Positions 6,024 to 7,462 of a stretch of DNA of 7,462 nucleotides are shown here, piece by piece. Position numbers and translations under genes: made by a program. Numbering within the stretch: the first letter of the stretch is position 1; each line of letters opens with the position of its first letter. The notes below the pieces were generated by a model. It was not told where the DNA came from, did not search any database, and was given only the letters and a program-made list of their open reading frames with translations. The stretch covers positions 9,305-16,766 of the forward strand of contig DZAQ01000019.1 in the NCBI GenBank assembly GCA_022729615.1, written 5' to 3'. Source of the stretch: Sulfurovum sp. (GTDB lineage Bacteria; Campylobacterota; Campylobacteria; Campylobacterales; Sulfurovaceae).

Positions 6024-6899
6024 ATGAAAGAGCACGATAAGATAGCAACAAGACTAGCAATGATCCTCACCAAGCTCAATGCCTCTGAAAGATTTACTGT
6101 GGAAGATCTAGTTGAAGAGTTTGGTGTTACTAAGAGAACGATTCAAAGAGACCTCAATGAACGGCTCTCCTATCTTCCTCTAAAAAAAGCGCATCATCAT
6201 TATTATCTTGAACCCTACTATCTGGGTAAGCTAAACTTTGAGGATATACAGAACTTTGCAGTTTTGAGCGGTATCAAAGAACTATACCCTTCTTTGCAGG
6301 AGAATTTCCTCAAAAATATACTGGATAACACAATCAATCAAGCCTATCTGATAAAAGGTCACAACTATGAAGATCAGAGTGACAAAGTAGAAGAATTCAG
6401 GTTGATCGAAACGGCTATCATAGGGTGTAGTAAAGTTGAGTTCACCTATAAAGAGAAGCAGAGAGTTGTCGATCCCTATAAACTGCTCAATATGAAAGGT
6501 ATCTGGTATCTTGCAGGCGTAGAGAATGATATCCTCAAAACATTTACATTCAATAAGATTACAGAGTTGGTATCTACGGATGAGTCATACAGTATTGATG
6601 ATGAGATCCTTGAAAATATCAAAAATGAAGATAGTGCTTGGTTCAGCAATGAGCAGAGTGAAGTAGTGCTGAAGGTGCATAGCTCTGTAGCAGAGTATTT
6701 CAAAAGAAGAAAGATCTTGCCAAGTCAAACGATCGTCAAAGAGTTGGAAGGTGGTGGTGTACTGGTCTCCGCTAGAATTGCTTTTGATGAAGAGATATTG
6801 AAGATCGTGAGATACTGGATACCCAATGTCACTATCGTTTCACCTGTGAGACTGCAAGAAAAACTGCAAGATGGGCTGAGAGAGTATCTGAAACTTTAA
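6024..6899 (+). CDS. WYL-domain transcriptional regulator (wHTH-WYL-WCX)
   Basis: A 291-residue cytoplasmic DNA-binding protein of the ligand-sensing WYL class. Residues about 8-60 form a winged helix-turn-helix (FTVEDLVEEFGVTKRTIQRDL, recognition helix near 35-46). About 125-190 are the WYL domain, with the name residues W161-Y162-L163 inside VDPYKLLNMKGIWYLAGVE. About 212-290 fit the C-terminal WCX extension. In typical WYL domains the strand after the WYL residues ends in a basic RI-like motif; here it is FTFNKI, so the ligand pocket may be altered. The ATG at 6024 follows a modest AAGAAGAG site. Very similar proteins are, from memory, widespread in Campylobacterota without assigned function. 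WYL proteins elsewhere (BrxR, CapW, PafBC) sense nucleic acids or nucleotides and control defence or DNA-damage genes, but no defence gene lies in this window. Confidence 0.92.
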   Translation: MKEHDKIATRLAMILTKLNASERFTVEDLVEEFGVTKRTIQRDLNERLSYLPLKKAHHHYYLEPYYLGKLNFEDIQNFAVLSGIKELYPSLQENFLKNILDNTINQAYLIKGHNYEDQSDKVEEFRLIETAIIGCSKVEFTYKEKQRVVDPYKLLNMKGIWYLAGVENDILKTFTFNKITELVSTDESYSIDDEILENIKNEDSAWFSNEQSEVVLKVHSSVAEYFKRRKILPSQTIVKELEGGGVLVSARIAFDEEILKIVRYWIPNVTIVSPVRLQEKLQDGLREYLKL

Positions 6900-6926
6900 A
6901 AACGACATAACCTTACCAATCTCTTG

Positions 6927-6945
6927 GCTAAAATAGTGTTATAGC
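6927..6945 (+). promoter_or_regulatory. Possible promoter of the 38-residue miniprotein
   Basis: GCTAAAATAG at 6927-6936 repeats exactly the ten bases at 5986-5995 before the WYL gene, at a similar distance from the start codon (26 against 28 bases). TAAAAT would be the -10 box; TATAGC at 6940-6945 is a second, weaker candidate. No -35 hexamer is seen. It suggests the small gene can be expressed on its own, perhaps together with the WYL gene. Confidence 0.35.
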
Positions 6946-6962
6946 TTTAAAAGGAGGCTGAG

Positions 6963-7079
6963 ATGAAATGGTATTTATTTGGCGGTATGGTGCTGTTTAA
7001 TATTTTGTCTGCATATATGCAGGAGAGGAGAGACGAGGAGACCATGAGAAAACTGTTGAAGATACTGAAAGAGCGTTGA
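6963..7079 (+). CDS. Small predicted single-span membrane protein, 38 residues
   Basis: A very short gene with the strongest ribosome site of the region: AAGGAGG at 6951-6957, five bases before ATG 6963, ending at TGA 7077-7079. The product starts MKWYLFGGMVLFNILSAYM, one hydrophobic helix (about residues 3-19), then turns sharply charged (QERRDEET) and ends in a short amphipathic, lysine-rich helix (MRKLLKILKER). It should sit in the inner membrane with a cytoplasmic tail, which is the shape of many bacterial membrane miniproteins. I do not recognise a family. It lies 63 bases after the WYL gene on the same strand and 20 bases before the convergent XRE gene's end. A type I toxin or a small membrane-protein modulator are possibilities without direct evidence. 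Confidence 0.7.
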   Translation: MKWYLFGGMVLFNILSAYMQERRDEETMRKLLKILKER

Positions 7080-7099
7080 TTTGACAAAATGCAGGTAAA

Positions 7100-7330
7100 T
7101 TATTTGAAGAATTCACAAATATCTATATCAAGGATTTGTGATATTTTTAGAAGATGCTCAAGGTTGAAGTGTTTGCCTTCATAGCAGATTTCTGCACTTG
7201 AGATGATAGAGACGGACTTGTAGTTCATTTTTAAAGAGAGTTCTAATTGTGATAGGTTTTTTCTTTTACGATATTTGGCTACATTCTTGCCGATTTTCGT
7301 GTAAAATTCATCTCTTGAAATATTCTGCAT
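7100..7330 (-). CDS. Small XRE-family helix-turn-helix regulator
   Basis: A 76-residue protein consisting of little more than one Cro/C1-type DNA-binding domain. The helix-turn-helix core is about residues 25-45 (LSQLELSLKMNYKSVSIISS), preceded by IGKNVAKYRKRKN and followed by FNLEHLLKISQILDIDICEFF, the usual closing helices of the fold. There is no ligand or catalytic domain, so it probably acts as a dimeric repressor. I recall similar short XRE proteins in other Campylobacterota, function unknown. The ATG at 7330 is the only start that keeps the full domain. Its ribosome site is poor: the nearest is AGGGTGG at 7347-7341, ten bases away. It converges on the 38-residue gene with 20 bases between stops. 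Confidence 0.88.
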   Translation of the reverse strand: MQNISRDEFYTKIGKNVAKYRKRKNLSQLELSLKMNYKSVSIISSAEICYEGKHFNLEHLLKISQILDIDICEFFK

Positions 7331-7347
7331 ATATTTTTGACCACCCT

Positions 7348-7363
7348 ACTATAAGAGATTATA
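7348..7363 (-). promoter_or_regulatory. Candidate XRE promoter with overlapping palindrome
   Basis: On the minus strand TATAAT (7363-7358) is a perfect -10 box about 27 bases before the XRE start, and TATAGT (7353-7348) is an alternative. Neither has a good -35 box, which is common in Campylobacterota. The perfect inverted repeat TATAA-GAGA-TTATA (7350-7363) overlaps both and would suit self-repression by a small XRE dimer. AT-rich palindromes also arise by chance. Confidence 0.4.
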
Positions 7364-7462
7364 TTTTGATGCAAAGTGTAACTCATGGAGGAGCTTTTAT
7401 CAATCTCTTTAAAGACAGTGTAGTATAGGAGATATATTTAGAGGGATTTGGTTATAATTTTT
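7364..7462. other. Right-edge intergenic sequence
   Basis: Nothing coding is recognised in these last 99 bases. The longest plus-strand frame from an ATG (7385) is only 12 codons. A perfect TATAAT at 7453-7458 on the plus strand could be the -10 box of a gene that begins beyond the window. Confidence 0.4.

Noticed and set aside
5808..6035. Minus-strand 75-codon frame as a real integrase gene
   Set aside because: No integrase catalytic motif (Arg, His-x-x-Arg, Tyr) is visible; only the GTK-rich end is suggestive, and it is produced by the 12-base tandem repeat.
7081..7109. Plus-strand promoter beginning TTGACA at 7081
   Set aside because: No -10 box at a 16-18 base distance, and it would read antisense into the XRE gene.

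Overview
The window reads as chromosomal DNA of a Campylobacterota (Epsilonproteobacteria) bacterium, most likely a free-living Sulfurimonas- or Sulfurovum-like lineage. This is inferred from the GroEL sequence, which closely matches my memory of Campylobacter-type GroEL from the MAKEI... start to the GGM-rich tail. The AT-rich intergenic DNA and the style of the WYL and XRE regulators agree. No species can be named from the sequence alone.

Layout. Positions 1-3267 (+) hold two tandem c-di-GMP-type genes 15 bases apart. The first is cut by the left window edge (PAS end, degenerate GGDEF, intact EAL). The second is complete (membrane anchor, PAS-like region, degenerate GGDEF, degenerate EAL). 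A hairpin terminator at 3380-3412 separates them from the convergent groES-groEL operon on the minus strand (5408-3436). A 223-base divergent region (5409-5631) carries two strong, almost identical sigma70 promoters, one for groESL and one for a tRNA with anticodon CAT (5632-5708, + strand). A 315-base gap (5709-6023) without a convincing gene follows. Then come a WYL-domain transcription regulator (6024-6899, +), a 38-residue predicted membrane miniprotein (6963-7079, +), and a convergent 76-residue XRE-type regulator (7330-7100, -). The last 130 bases hold the XRE promoter region and no recognisable gene.

How the parts relate. The two GGDEF-EAL proteins look like ancient tandem paralogues that diverged. 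The first keeps every EAL catalytic residue and should be a c-di-GMP phosphodiesterase. The second has lost key metal ligands and looks like a membrane-bound sensor, binder or partner. The chaperonin operon and the tRNA are housekeeping genes. The segment to the right of the tRNA (repeat-bearing gap, WYL regulator, miniprotein, XRE regulator) looks more accessory: small regulators beside a tRNA 3' end, with possible traces of an integration event.

The most interesting signals are: the asymmetric decay of the two EAL/GGDEF proteins; a repeated 14-15-base element overlapping both the -35 box and the start point of the groESL promoter, where no CIRCE element is visible; and the WYL-miniprotein pair sharing a 10-base promoter word. 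I found no CRISPR array, complete mobile element or clearly new multi-gene system.
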